From the NCBI GenBank assembly GCA_024742355.1, contig JANSYM010000010.1, positions 118,958 through 182,957 on the forward strand: a stretch of 64,000 bases of DNA, in the 5' to 3' direction. The stretch is from Hyphomonadaceae bacterium (GTDB lineage Bacteria; Pseudomonadota; Alphaproteobacteria; Caulobacterales; Hyphomonadaceae). The notes under the pieces were generated by a model that saw nothing but the letters and a program-made list of their open reading frames with translations, was not told the DNA's origin and did no database searches. A program made the position numbers and the translations under genes. Of the stretch, positions 6,705 through 15,531 are shown in pieces; position 1 is the first letter of the stretch; each line of letters begins with the position of its first letter.

Positions 6705-9700
6705 CTATTCGACATCCTCGCCGGTGGTGCCGAGTTGCGGCAGCGGTTTTGGCGTCAGCTCCTGGAGCGGCTCAGCATCGATCTTCTCGCTCAGATAAGA
6801 CAGAGCTCGCGCAAGCTGGGCGTCTTCGCCTGAATAGGTTGCCTTTGGCGGGTTCACCACTTCAATGTCCGGCGACACGCCGCGGCCTTCGATCAACCAT
6901 CGGCCATCGGCGCCATATTGCGCGAATTCCGCCACGCGCGCCTGTCCGCGATCACTCAGAGGGTTGCGGTCTGACAGCCAGATTCCGGCGCCGGCGGTCC
7001 GCGTGCCGATGGTCGGCCCGAGATCGAGGGCCTTGACCCCGGCAGCGAAAGTCTCGCCATCGGAATAAGTGCCCTCATTGATCAGAACAGCGAGATGGCC
7101 ACGGAAGGTCTGCTGCATATTGGTCGTCGCCGGGCCGCTCGGCTGGCGCCAGAACGCCCAGGCTTGTCGTAGCAGGGTGCTCAGAATGATGCTGTCGACA
7201 TTGCCGCCGCTGTTTCCACGCACATCAATGATCAAGCCGGACTTGTCATAATGCTCATAGAAATCGCGGGCAAAACTGGCCAGGTCGCCAGCCGTCATCG
7301 CGCGCAGATGAAGATACCCGATCTCGCCATCCGATAGCGCTGCCACACGAGCGCGATTGCCTTCGACCCAGTTGCGATAGCGCAGCATCGCTGTGCGCCG
7401 CGCCGTCATCGGCGTGACGATTTCCTGGAAAGCGTTGCGGCCGCGACTGAGGTCGAGCAGCACCTCTTCGCCGGCTTTCATGGTCAGCGCATCCGCGAGG
7501 TCAGATTGAGACCGGACGGGCGTGCCGTCCACAGCTTGGATGACATCGCCGACAGCCACATTGACGCCAGGCTTCTGCAAGGCGCCGAGGGTTTCGATCC
7601 GGTCAAGCTCGCCTGTATAGATCGCGGTGATTTCCAGGCCATTCCGATGCGCGGCATAGGTCGCGCCGAGGAAGCTCGGCTCGCCGCTCTCGGCATCTTC
7701 CGGTTGGTCGCCGCCGCGGACCTGGCTGTGCAGGATGCCGAGTTCAGCCGACATCTGGCGCAGCAGGTCGTTGACCTCAGAGCGGTGGCCAATGCGATCG
7801 CGCAATGGAACGTAGCGTTCGCGTACCGCATCCCAATCGACGCCGCGCAGGTCCGGATCATAGGCGAAGTCGCGGTGCAGGCGCCAGGCGTCCAGAACCA
7901 GTTGCCGCCACTCATCCTTCGGATCGATTCTAAGCGTCCAGTCTGACAACCGCACGGTCTGTTTGCTGGTGTCCGACGGGAAATCCTTATCCGCCGGCAG
8001 GATCAGGAATTTAGGGTCGCGGCCATTGCCCGTCTGCACGAACACGGTCTTGCCGTCGGCAGACAGTTCGTAATTCTGAATGTTGGAGGCAAAATCAGAT
8101 AGCTCCGGGCTTTCATGTGTGAATGACAGGCGCTGCAGGGAAGGCGCTCCATCGACATTGACGACAAAAAGATGCTTGGCCGTGGCGCCGAGCGAGAAAT
8201 AGTTCCCGGCTGGAACAGGAACCTGATAGAGGCGCGAGGCGAGGCCATCGAAATTGATACCGGCTTCGCCTTCATCGCCATTGTCGCCATTCTCTTCGTC
8301 ACCGTTTTCGGCCTCATCCTCGATGTTCAGTTCGCTCGGCGGATCGAAAGGGAAATCAGCGTCCGGATCGAGTTGAACCGCGAAAATCTGGCCGCGAGAC
8401 TGGAAAGCAGGGCCCATATTGCGATCGCCCCAGGGCGAGCCGGGCGAGGCGTCAAAGTTTCTGTTCGAGACGAAATAGAGCCATTTTCCATCGGCCGAGA
8501 TGGCCGGGCCAAAGGACTCATACTTGCCGGTTGTGACCACGCCTTTCTGTCCGGTCTCCGTGTCGTACAGGCCGACCCGGCGCATCGCGCGATCATCATT
8601 ATAGGTGTAGGTGAGGTACCGACCGCCGGTCGACCAGTTGAAGTCGGAAAATGCGAAATCATTGCCGCTCGCCGTCTGGTCGATCAGCGTCGAACGCTTG
8701 GTGTCAGGATTCAGAGAATAGAGCCGCCCGGCCTTGTCTGAGTAGAGCAGTGAATTGTCGTGCGGCGATGGATAAAGGCCCCAGATATAGGTGTCACTGC
8801 CCGTGGTCAGCTGCTCCGCGTCGCCCTGGCCATTGGCCGGGAAGCGCCAGATCTCGCCGCTCTCATCATGATCGAGAATGACATAGATCGACTCGCCATC
8901 ACTGCTATAGGCCGCCGATCGCGCGCGCTTTTCCTTTGGAAACTGATGATCGATGCGGCGGCGCTGGCCGGTAAAGGCGGTGGCCACCCGTCCGCGCGCC
9001 GTGACAACAAGGGCGTCACCTTGCGGGCTCATTCTGGCATTCTCGAGATAGGCAAGTGGATTGTCGATCCAGCGTTCGCGTTGGTAATCGCCATCGCTCA
9101 TCAGGAACAGGTTCACTTGTTCCGTGGCATCGCTGGCAATGTCATAGGTGAACAGGTCCGCGCCGCTCTGGAAGATAATGGTGCCACTGCTGAGTTGCGG
9201 TGTCCGGATTTGCCATTGCGTACGCTCTGTATGCTGGCGCGCATCATTTCCATCGACATCGACCGACCAGATATTGTCGGCGCCGGATTTGTCGCTGATG
9301 AAATAGACCCGGCCGTCAGAATACATCGGGTGCCGGATCGGTGCCCCGAAATCAGCTGCCAGTCGCACCGCCTCGGCATTACCGCTCAGGTCGCCGCGCC
9401 AAAGCTGGGCCATGCGCCCGCCGCGATACAGGACGGCATTATCGGCGAACATGGACAGGCCATACCGGGTGAAGAAGAGCTGATCGCCTGCCGTATTCAG
9501 CGTCGCCAGATCGGCATTGTCATAAGGAATATCGCTGACGGTCAGACGTTCGCGGTCAATCGTGCGCAGAATGCGCGGGATGCGTCCGGATATATTCGTG
9601 GTGCGATACAACACCTGGTCATTGTCGACCCAGCCACGCACCGTCGCGCCGCCGCCTTCATGCGTCAGGCGCTGTGGCGTGCCGCCGGTGATCGACATGA

Positions 9701-9974
9701 CATAGACTTCGGACGGGCCATCATAGCTCGCCTGAAACGCGATCCATTTGCCATCTGGTGACAGCTTAGGCGCGGTCTCAACTTCCGGATGCGTGGTCAG
9801 ACGGACCGCAGTGCCGCCATTGGCATTGGCGCGCCACAAATCGCCTTCGCTCGAGAACACAACCGTGTCTCCGTGCAGAGCAGGGGACTGGTAGTATCCA
9901 CGCTCCTGCGCCTGCGCGACGCCTCCGAAACCTGCCAGCGAAAGCGTTGCGATGGCGATCAGTGAATTCTTCAT
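6705..9974 (-). CDS. Tricorn-type S41 family peptidase, secreted
   Basis: A 1089-residue exported peptidase. A signal peptide (MKNSLIAIATLSLAGFGG, ending AQAQ) is followed by two beta-propeller regions filling about residues 25-650 (repeats such as SPDGKWIAFQ, SADGKWLYFVSN), an acidic glycine/asparagine-rich linker near 560-580, the tricorn C1 domain (ELGILHSQVRGGD, with the catalytic histidine), a PDZ domain (GDVIQAVDGTPVRS), and an S41 core with DVRGNSGGN and the nucleophile region EGTYSDGETFA. Archaeal tricorn degrades proteasome products; bacterial secreted versions are thought to digest peptides outside the cytoplasm. The start at 9974 opens the signal peptide; an ATG 15 bases upstream is possible. 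It sits alone on its transcript. Confidence 0.93.
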   Translation of the reverse strand: MKNSLIAIATLSLAGFGGVAQAQERGYYQSPALHGDTVVFSSEGDLWRANANGGTAVRLTTHPEVETAPKLSPDGKWIAFQASYDGPSEVYVMSITGGTPQRLTHEGGGATVRGWVDNDQVLYRTTNISGRIPRILRTIDRERLTVSDIPYDNADLATLNTAGDQLFFTRYGLSMFADNAVLYRGGRMAQLWRGDLSGNAEAVRLAADFGAPIRHPMYSDGRVYFISDKSGADNIWSVDVDGNDARQHTERTQWQIRTPQLSSGTIIFQSGADLFTYDIASDATEQVNLFLMSDGDYQRERWIDNPLAYLENARMSPQGDALVVTARGRVATAFTGQRRRIDHQFPKEKRARSAAYSSDGESIYVILDHDESGEIWRFPANGQGDAEQLTTGSDTYIWGLYPSPHDNSLLYSDKAGRLYSLNPDTKRSTLIDQTASGNDFAFSDFNWSTGGRYLTYTYNDDRAMRRVGLYDTETGQKGVVTTGKYESFGPAISADGKWLYFVSNRNFDASPGSPWGDRNMGPAFQSRGQIFAVQLDPDADFPFDPPSELNIEDEAENGDEENGDNGDEGEAGINFDGLASRLYQVPVPAGNYFSLGATAKHLFVVNVDGAPSLQRLSFTHESPELSDFASNIQNYELSADGKTVFVQTGNGRDPKFLILPADKDFPSDTSKQTVRLSDWTLRIDPKDEWRQLVLDAWRLHRDFAYDPDLRGVDWDAVRERYVPLRDRIGHRSEVNDLLRQMSAELGILHSQVRGGDQPEDAESGEPSFLGATYAAHRNGLEITAIYTGELDRIETLGALQKPGVNVAVGDVIQAVDGTPVRSQSDLADALTMKAGEEVLLDLSRGRNAFQEIVTPMTARRTAMLRYRNWVEGNRARVAALSDGEIGYLHLRAMTAGDLASFARDFYEHYDKSGLIIDVRGNSGGNVDSIILSTLLRQAWAFWRQPSGPATTNMQQTFRGHLAVLINEGTYSDGETFAAGVKALDLGPTIGTRTAGAGIWLSDRNPLSDRGQARVAEFAQYGADGRWLIEGRGVSPDIEVVNPPKATYSGEDAQLARALSYLSEKIDAEPLQELTPKPLPQLGTTGEDVE

Positions 9975-10056
9975 ATACAGCCCCAGCATTTACATGTGTG
10001 GCGACCTTAGAAGCTCAAATCAAATCGACAAGGGCAACTGTAGCGTTTCCGGTGTT

Positions 10057-10893
10057 TTACGCTTTTGCGCGGACCAGCCAGCACGCTGATGCCATGGCGA
10101 CCTGCCCATCGGCTTGAACGCTCGATGATAGCCGATCGATAACAGCAGTCAAAATAGCCTGCGGGTCGAGATCCTGCTCGGCAATCAGGCGCGACAGAGG
10201 CCCAAGTTGCAGCATGAAGCGGGCGCTGGTTTCGACATCGCCGCCCGGCAGGGTCATCTGGGTCGTGAATGGCTCGATCGACACATCGCGCCATCCGGCA
10301 TCAGCCATCAAGCCCGCAACTCGATCCTTGTCAGCGAATGCAAATGGCCCTGGTGCGGTCGGGTCTGGCGTGGGCGGCGCCTGTTTGAGCAGTGGCAGCG
10401 CAGCCTGAAACGGCGCGAAGGCCCAGTCATTCATCGGCAGGGCTTGCCAGCACATGAAGGCCATGCGCCCGCCTGAACGGATCTGAGCGCGAATATTGGC
10501 GAAGGCGGTGTCTGGTTCTTCGAAGAACATGACGCCAAAGCGCGAGATCATCAAGTCGAGCTTGTCCTCAACGGTGAACGTGCTCGCATCCGCGCGTTCA
10601 AACGTGGCGGGTGACCCGGCCTCCGACGCGCGCTTCCTTGCCAGATCGAGGAGCGGCGCAGATACATCGACGCCAAGTGAGCCCGTCTCGCCACCGGCGC
10701 GCTCGGTCGCGCCGAGTGTTAGAACGCCGGCACCGCAGCCAACATCCAATGCGCGTTCGCCGGACTGAATGGCTGCAGCATCGAGGACCTGATCGGCGAA
10801 TGGCGCCAGCATCGTGTCCAGGCGGTTCGATTGATCTACCCATTTCTGTCCGGCTTCACCATTCCAGTACTCGATCATTGCGTCATTGTTCAT
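10057..10893 (-). CDS. Class I SAM-dependent methyltransferase
   Basis: A 278-residue Rossmann-fold methyltransferase. Motif I is ALDVGCGAGVLTLGA near residues 48-62, an acidic SAM-ribose region follows (GVDVSAPLLDLARKRA), and FERADAST supplies the adenine-contacting acid. The C-terminal half has no recognised substrate-specific signature. It starts 23 bases after the selD stop and has GAGGA ahead of the ATG, so it is probably the last gene of the selenium operon. That position makes a selenium- or thiol-related methylation conceivable, but this is context only. An alternative start is the ATG at residue 5. Confidence 0.85.
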   Translation of the reverse strand: MNNDAMIEYWNGEAGQKWVDQSNRLDTMLAPFADQVLDAAAIQSGERALDVGCGAGVLTLGATERAGGETGSLGVDVSAPLLDLARKRASEAGSPATFERADASTFTVEDKLDLMISRFGVMFFEEPDTAFANIRAQIRSGGRMAFMCWQALPMNDWAFAPFQAALPLLKQAPPTPDPTAPGPFAFADKDRVAGLMADAGWRDVSIEPFTTQMTLPGGDVETSARFMLQLGPLSRLIAEQDLDPQAILTAVIDRLSSSVQADGQVAMASACWLVRAKA

Positions 10894-10915
10894 CAGGTCA
10901 GATCCTCTTTATCTG

Positions 10916-13087
10916 TCATTGCACCTGGATATGGGGATCACCTTGGGTGATGTCACCAATCTTCCATATCGGTTCATTTACGGAGTCGAACGCCGCCAAC
11001 ACGTCGTCGACTGAAGTCGCAGGCAGCGTGGCCAGCAGCCCGCCGCAGGTTTGCGGGTCGAACAGCAGATCACTTCGTGCGGATTGCGTGAGTGTCATGT
11101 TTGCGGCGCGGGCCGCATTTGACGGCCACAAGGTCGAACGGATGCCCGCCTCTGCGAGCTGTAGCGCGCCATCCAGCAGCGGCACCTGTGCCAGATCCAG
11201 CCGCGCTGAGACGCCGGAGGCTTCGAGAATATTCAAGAGGTGCCCGGCGAGACCAAACCCGGTAATATCGGTGAGGGCGGTTGCGTGCTCGCGCAACAAT
11301 TGCGAAGCGCGCGCCTGCAAGCGAGACATGCTGGCAATGGCAGCGCAATAATCATCGCCGTCGGCCAGCTGGCGCATCTCTCCGGCCAGCACGACCCCGG
11401 TTCCAATCGGCTTTGTCAGCACGAGGACATCCCCGGGCGCCGCACCGGCATGGGTGATGGGCGCGCGATCCAGCTCGCCAGCGATCGAGAAGCCGACTGT
11501 CAGCTCGGCGCCAGAGCTGGTATGGCCACCCGCGATACCCGTGCCACAAGCGTCGAAGACCTCGCCAGCGCCGGCCGTGATTTCCCGGATCATGTGGCTT
11601 TGTTTTTCAGGTGAGAGCGGCGGCAATATGATCTGGGAGAGGACCGTGCGCGGTGTTGCACCCATGGCCCAGATGTCGCCCAGCGCGTGGATGGCGGCGA
11701 TCCTAGAGAGCAGATAGGCATCGGAATTGAAGGCGCGCAAATGATCGGTGCTGAACACCTGGAACGCGTCGCCATTCGTGACAATTGCCGCATCGTCGAG
11801 CGGGGTGTCGGGTGCGACCTCCAGCCCATCTATCAGCGCCGCTTGCGAGACCTTGGCCCCGCACGCGCCGCATTGCTGCGTGTGATCCTCGTAGAGCTCA
11901 TCGAGCCCTTTTGCGCGGTCCTGCGGGAGGTCGGCGACGCGCATCTGCGTCGCGTGCCGGAATTGCTCCATGAATGCCTGGTCGATGCGGTCCTTGAGGC
12001 GCCAGATCGGTTTGCCGGCGAAACCGATGCCCCACTTATCGGTCACCGCGGAGTTTCGGCCGGTCGAGATCAGTTTCAGGTAGGATCTCTGCGGTGAAAA
12101 ACGACGAAGCGGTCGATCGGACAAGTGAGCGCGCAAATTCTCGAACAGGACCGGCGCTTGCCGAACTGCAAATACGCCGGCCTTGGGCCGCGGCGTGTGC
12201 ACCATATGGGCGCAGTCGCCGGTGGCAAAAACGTTCGGTGTATTGGTTGAGCGGAGGGTCTTGTCGACCGCGACGTACCCGTTTTCGAGGTCGAGCGATG
12301 TGTCCGCGAGCCAGGCATGCGGCGCCGCACCAGCAGCGCTGACGATGAAATTTGCGGGAATGAGGTCTTGCTCCGATCCGAGTTGTACGCCGTCGCCGGA
12401 GAGGGCGGTAACCTTGGCGTTAGTGATGATCTCAATTCCGGCCTGGTCGAGTTCGGCCATCAATTTTCGCCGCGCGGCGGCGCTGGATTCCCGCAGGATT
12501 GAGGTCTCAGCTTCGATGAGTCGAACCTCACTTAGCAGACTCATTTCACCAAGCCGGTGCGACATTGCCAGGGCAAGCTCGACGCCCGCAACGCCGCCGC
12601 CCAGGATCGCGACTTTTGGCGCTTGTCCGGTCTCGCGCGCATCGTCGATCAGCGTCGTCCAGGCGTCCGCAAACGGGCCAAGCGGTTTCGCCGGAATCAG
12701 ATGTTCCGCTGCGCCTGGCAAGTCGGTCAGCGCTGAGGTGATGCCAATGTCGATGGACAGCGTGTCATAGCCAATGTCAGGGCGCGCCTGCAATTGAATG
12801 CGCTTGCCCTCCGTGTCGATACCGATGGCGCAATCGATGATCAGGCGCGCTCCGGCTTGTCGGGCAAGGCGGATCAGGTCGATATCGAGATCGCATCGCT
12901 GATAATGTCCCGCGACGAAACCGGGCAGCATACCGGTATAAGGCGCCTTGGCTTGCGGGTTGACCAGTGTCACCCGCGCGCCGCGCAAGGGCGCCATCGC
13001 CCATTTCTTCAGGACCAGCGCATGTGCATGTCCGCCGCCCAGCAAGACCAGGTCACGTGTGATCGGAAGCGGGCGGGGCGTGTGCAA
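10916..13087 (-). CDS. selD: Fused FAD-dependent oxidoreductase-selenophosphate synthase
   Basis: A 723-residue two-domain protein. Residues 1 to about 345 form an NADH dehydrogenase-like FAD/NAD(P) oxidoreductase, with a dinucleotide fold at LVLLGGGHAHA, a second at VAILGGGVAGVE and the C-terminal FAD motif FATGDCAH. Residues from about 400 form SelD, which makes selenophosphate from selenide and ATP; the catalytic cysteine region is QQCGACGAK with C406 and C409, and the glycine-rich GTGIAGGHTSSG and TDITGFGLAGH motifs follow. Cysteine rather than selenocysteine is at the active position. The start codon is TTG (13087), with GGAG nine bases ahead. The fused domain may deliver reduced selenium. 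It lies downstream of the selenoprotein gene, past a terminator hairpin. Confidence 0.94.
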   Translation of the reverse strand: MHTPRPLPITRDLVLLGGGHAHALVLKKWAMAPLRGARVTLVNPQAKAPYTGMLPGFVAGHYQRCDLDIDLIRLARQAGARLIIDCAIGIDTEGKRIQLQARPDIGYDTLSIDIGITSALTDLPGAAEHLIPAKPLGPFADAWTTLIDDARETGQAPKVAILGGGVAGVELALAMSHRLGEMSLLSEVRLIEAETSILRESSAAARRKLMAELDQAGIEIITNAKVTALSGDGVQLGSEQDLIPANFIVSAAGAAPHAWLADTSLDLENGYVAVDKTLRSTNTPNVFATGDCAHMVHTPRPKAGVFAVRQAPVLFENLRAHLSDRPLRRFSPQRSYLKLISTGRNSAVTDKWGIGFAGKPIWRLKDRIDQAFMEQFRHATQMRVADLPQDRAKGLDELYEDHTQQCGACGAKVSQAALIDGLEVAPDTPLDDAAIVTNGDAFQVFSTDHLRAFNSDAYLLSRIAAIHALGDIWAMGATPRTVLSQIILPPLSPEKQSHMIREITAGAGEVFDACGTGIAGGHTSSGAELTVGFSIAGELDRAPITHAGAAPGDVLVLTKPIGTGVVLAGEMRQLADGDDYCAAIASMSRLQARASQLLREHATALTDITGFGLAGHLLNILEASGVSARLDLAQVPLLDGALQLAEAGIRSTLWPSNAARAANMTLTQSARSDLLFDPQTCGGLLATLPATSVDDVLAAFDSVNEPIWKIGDITQGDPHIQVQ

Positions 13088-13135
13088 GCAGATTGGCTCC
13101 GTGTCTGGTGAGCGGGCGTGCCGACAGCACCCCTG

Positions 13136-13170
13136 AAAAAGTGATCAGCCCGGTCTTCCAACCGGGCTGA
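13136..13170 (-). terminator. Terminator after the UGSC selenoprotein gene
   Basis: TCAGCCCGGT and ACCGGGCTGA form a perfect 10-bp stem (13145-13170) around a six-base loop, followed on the minus strand by a five-T run at 13140-13136. It lies between the selenoprotein gene and selD and would lower readthrough into selD. Confidence 0.85.
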
Positions 13171-13191
13171 CCAGATCGGACTTTCGCGCGA

Positions 13192-13710
13192 TCATTCGGT
13201 GAGTGCCTGCACCACCTGATCGTAGACAGCTGCCGCCTTGGCGCGCATCTCGTCATCGGTCGCATCCTGGATCGGATGGTCGACGAGGACAAAGCGCGCA
13301 TCGCTCATGCCGAGCGCGTCACGCTGGGTCACGGCGGCATTGTGAAATTCGCTCGAAGCGATGGTGACGGCTGGGAGGCCCTGGATTTCAAACCAGACTG
13401 TGTCGTGCATACTGCACGTCGTACAAGACCCTCAGTCCGCCAACCCTTCAACGACGAAGTCACACTCAGCCTTCATCTGCGCCCGCAAATCATCGGGGCA
13501 GGGCTTGGTGAACGTTGGCTTGGCATAGCGCCGGACTTCGATGTCCGGCATTCGTTCCCCGAGCAGGCGCTCAAGCTCATCGAGCAAGACGTCTCCTCTC
13601 GGTTTTCGAATGTCCATCAAGCCAACCACGCCTGAAACCTGGCCAGAGCGCGGCGTAATTTGCCGGCTGACCGGAACAGCTTCGTCAGTTGGATCAAGAA
13701 TGACCGTCAT
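13192..13710 (-). CDS. UGSC family selenoprotein (in-frame TGA read as selenocysteine)
   Basis: Read through the TGA at 13434-13432, this is one 172-residue protein; read literally it would be two short ORFs of 92 and 72 residues. The TGA is codon 93, and the next codons give G-S-C, so the local sequence is LADUGSCTTCSMHD: the U-G-S-C motif of the UGSC family, with Sec and Cys96 placed like a UxxC redox pair and a further Cys99. The frame is unchanged across the TGA and the second half begins with no ribosome-binding site. A strong AAGGAGGA precedes the ATG at 13710. It starts 14 bases after the thioredoxin-like gene, and selA, selB and tRNA-Sec lie just upstream. The reaction is unknown; a thiol/selenol redox function is inferred. 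Confidence 0.93.
13399..13431 (-). promoter_or_regulatory. Candidate bacterial SECIS element
   Basis: Directly after the TGA, CGTGC (13418-13414) pairs with GCACG (13408-13404) around the loop AGTAT, with outer TGT (13425-13423) and ACA (13401-13399) able to pair. The apical loop carries a G-U and begins 18 bases after the UGA, inside the 16-37 base window known for SelB recognition. Confidence 0.7.
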
Positions 13711-13724
13711 TCGTCCTCCTTCTG

Positions 13725-15311
13725 TTACGTTTCTTCTATCTTGCGAGACACGGATTGCGATCCCATCGGGCCGGTGACCCAGCCATGATAAGCGCTCGAA
13801 AATTTCCCCGCATCTGACCCGGCGACCACAATATGGATATGTTCGCGCTTGGCAAATTTCGGCACCAAATTGTCGAGCTGCGCATCGTCCAGCTTGGCGG
13901 CGGCGGCGCGGGTCATGCCGGCGCCGGACACCTCATCGGCAACCATATCGCGCAAGGGGCGTCGTGTGACGTCCTGGATGCGGTCCCGCAGGCGATCCTT
14001 GTCATATTCCCCATCGCGCATCAGCGTGTCGATATGTTCAGGGCAAACGACCAGCAGCGCGTCGACGGGCATCATGTGATATTTGGGCAGGAACATGGAT
14101 TCCAGTCCGAGGCCGAGTGTCCCGGCGATCTCATCGGGCGCGCGGGATTCCTGGTCAACAATGTGAACCGGACCGGACGTCATGGCGAACACGGTCACTA
14201 CCGAGTCTGTGGCTTTGAACCCACGCTCGACATGCAATGGCGCCCAGGGCGAGCGACCTTCGCGCTCGGCAAAGCACATGGTGAATTTCATGGGGCTGCC
14301 CAGGGTCGAGCGATCCGTGCCGCCGGGTTTCGCGCCGCCAATATTGCGAACGGCGAGGCGAACCGCGCGGCCAATCGTGGCATTGGCGCGATTGCCGGTG
14401 CCGAGCGCCATGAGGCCACTATTCATGCCAAGCCGCTCGCGGATTGGACCATTGACGACGATCACAGGCGAGGCACCCATGGTTGTCGCCATGACGCCGT
14501 GGACATTGAATGCATCTGTGCAGATCGCTTCGATAGCGGCGATGACAACCGGCAGGTATTCCGGCTTGCAGCCCGCCATGACGGCATTGATGGCAATCTT
14601 TTCGATGCTTGCTTCACCCATATTTGGCGGCATCTGGGCGATCACCTCCTTGGGCGAACGCGAGGTGCCGCTCAGCATGCGCATCACCCGCTCAGGCGTC
14701 GGCGGGACCAAAGGCAGGCCGTCAGAAAAGCCCTGATCAAACATGAACTCGGCAACGTCATCAGCGCTGGCAATCTCGATCTTGCGCGCGCGGATGGGGC
14801 TGTCTTCGGCGTCGGCCATGAGGCGGTCGAGAATCTCCGGGTCGAGGTGTTTGGACCCACAGCCCGGGCGCCAGTCCGGCAGCGTGTCCCAGTCAATGGC
14901 GGTAGCCGTGCAGTTCAACGTGGACGCCATGTCGCGATCGACGCCTTGCCATTCGGTTTTCACAAAGCCTTCGCATTGCGTGTCTGGCGTTCGGCCGTCT
15001 GGGCACCAATAGAGTGCCGGCACAATATCAAAGCCGTACGCGAATGAGATCTTCAGGTCCGAGTCATCGAGTATCGGCAGCGTGAGGCCATGCCGGTCTT
15101 TCAGAACCAGGCTGCCGTCACGTGTCTGACTGATCATCCAGATATTCGCGGCCTCGCCATATGTTTTTGCGAAGGCCTCAAGCACGGGCGCAGCGAGATT
15201 GCAGGTCTCACAGTCTTCCTTGACGAAACAGATCAAGCTTGGCTTCGCCGCCGGAAAAGCCCGGGGCGCGTCGTCCAGATCGCGCAGTTCGAAACCAGGT
15301 AACTCAGCCAT
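13725..15311 (-). CDS. Thioredoxin-like protein fused to a UGSC-associated domain
   Basis: A 528-residue cytoplasmic protein. Residues 1 to about 115 look like a thioredoxin/TlpA fold with a CETC redox motif at C34-C37 (VKEDCETCNLAAPVLEAF) and a cis-proline-type segment (DIVPALYW). The remaining roughly 400 residues are a conserved region I do not recognise (DQGFSDGLPLVPPTPERV, NVHGVMATTMGASPVIVVNGP, GNRANATIGRAVRLAVRN, HIHIVVAGSDAGKF). The start at 15311 is chosen because AGGAG then stands six bases away; the ATG at 15317 touches the AGGAG. It lies between tRNA-Sec and the selenoprotein gene, 14 bases before the latter, so the two proteins probably work together, the dithiol perhaps reducing the U-C pair. 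Confidence 0.85.
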   Translation of the reverse strand: MAELPGFELRDLDDAPRAFPAAKPSLICFVKEDCETCNLAAPVLEAFAKTYGEAANIWMISQTRDGSLVLKDRHGLTLPILDDSDLKISFAYGFDIVPALYWCPDGRTPDTQCEGFVKTEWQGVDRDMASTLNCTATAIDWDTLPDWRPGCGSKHLDPEILDRLMADAEDSPIRARKIEIASADDVAEFMFDQGFSDGLPLVPPTPERVMRMLSGTSRSPKEVIAQMPPNMGEASIEKIAINAVMAGCKPEYLPVVIAAIEAICTDAFNVHGVMATTMGASPVIVVNGPIRERLGMNSGLMALGTGNRANATIGRAVRLAVRNIGGAKPGGTDRSTLGSPMKFTMCFAEREGRSPWAPLHVERGFKATDSVVTVFAMTSGPVHIVDQESRAPDEIAGTLGLGLESMFLPKYHMMPVDALLVVCPEHIDTLMRDGEYDKDRLRDRIQDVTRRPLRDMVADEVSGAGMTRAAAAKLDDAQLDNLVPKFAKREHIHIVVAGSDAGKFSSAYHGWVTGPMGSQSVSRKIEET

Positions 15312-15380
15312 TATCATCTCCTGCGTGAAGCTAGGCGAAGTCTGTCTGGCTTGTCCATGAGTTGCGCCGCGTCACGTGGT

Positions 15381-15476
15381 TGGCGGAGGCGGATGGGAAT
15401 CGAACCCACCACACGCCGGTTACGACGCGTCGCTGGTTTTGAAGACCAGGGAAGCCACCAGACTCCAGTCGCCTCC
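15381..15476 (-). tRNA. selC: tRNA-Sec (UCA)
   Basis: A 96-base tRNA including an encoded CCA. The anticodon stem CTGGT/ACCAG holds the loop CTTCAAA with anticodon TCA (15442-15440). It has the long variable arm and the long acceptor arm (GGAGGCG with CGCCTCC plus an eighth A-C position) of selenocysteine tRNAs, a G discriminator, and a T loop GGTTCGATTCC. It lies between selB and the thioredoxin-like gene on the same strand, so it may be cut out of the operon transcript. Confidence 0.95.
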
Positions 15477-15531
15477 GCACGCGCTCAGCCTTAGCCGGAC
15501 GGGCACCGCGCGCAAGCGGAAATCCGGACAT

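Noticed and set aside
8760..9761. A 333-codon plus-strand frame within the tricorn gene
   Set aside because: It runs opposite a protein with signal peptide, propeller, PDZ and S41 domains; its own translation has no family features.
13192..13710. Two separate small genes or a nonsense-mutated pseudogene instead of one selenoprotein
   Set aside because: The frame is intact on both sides, the TGA falls exactly in U-G-S-C, no ribosome-binding site precedes the second half, and the Sec machinery is adjacent.
13833..15047. A 404-codon plus-strand frame over the thioredoxin-like gene
   Set aside because: Antisense shadow; histidine/arginine-rich translation with no motif and no ribosome-binding site, against a well-supported minus-strand gene.
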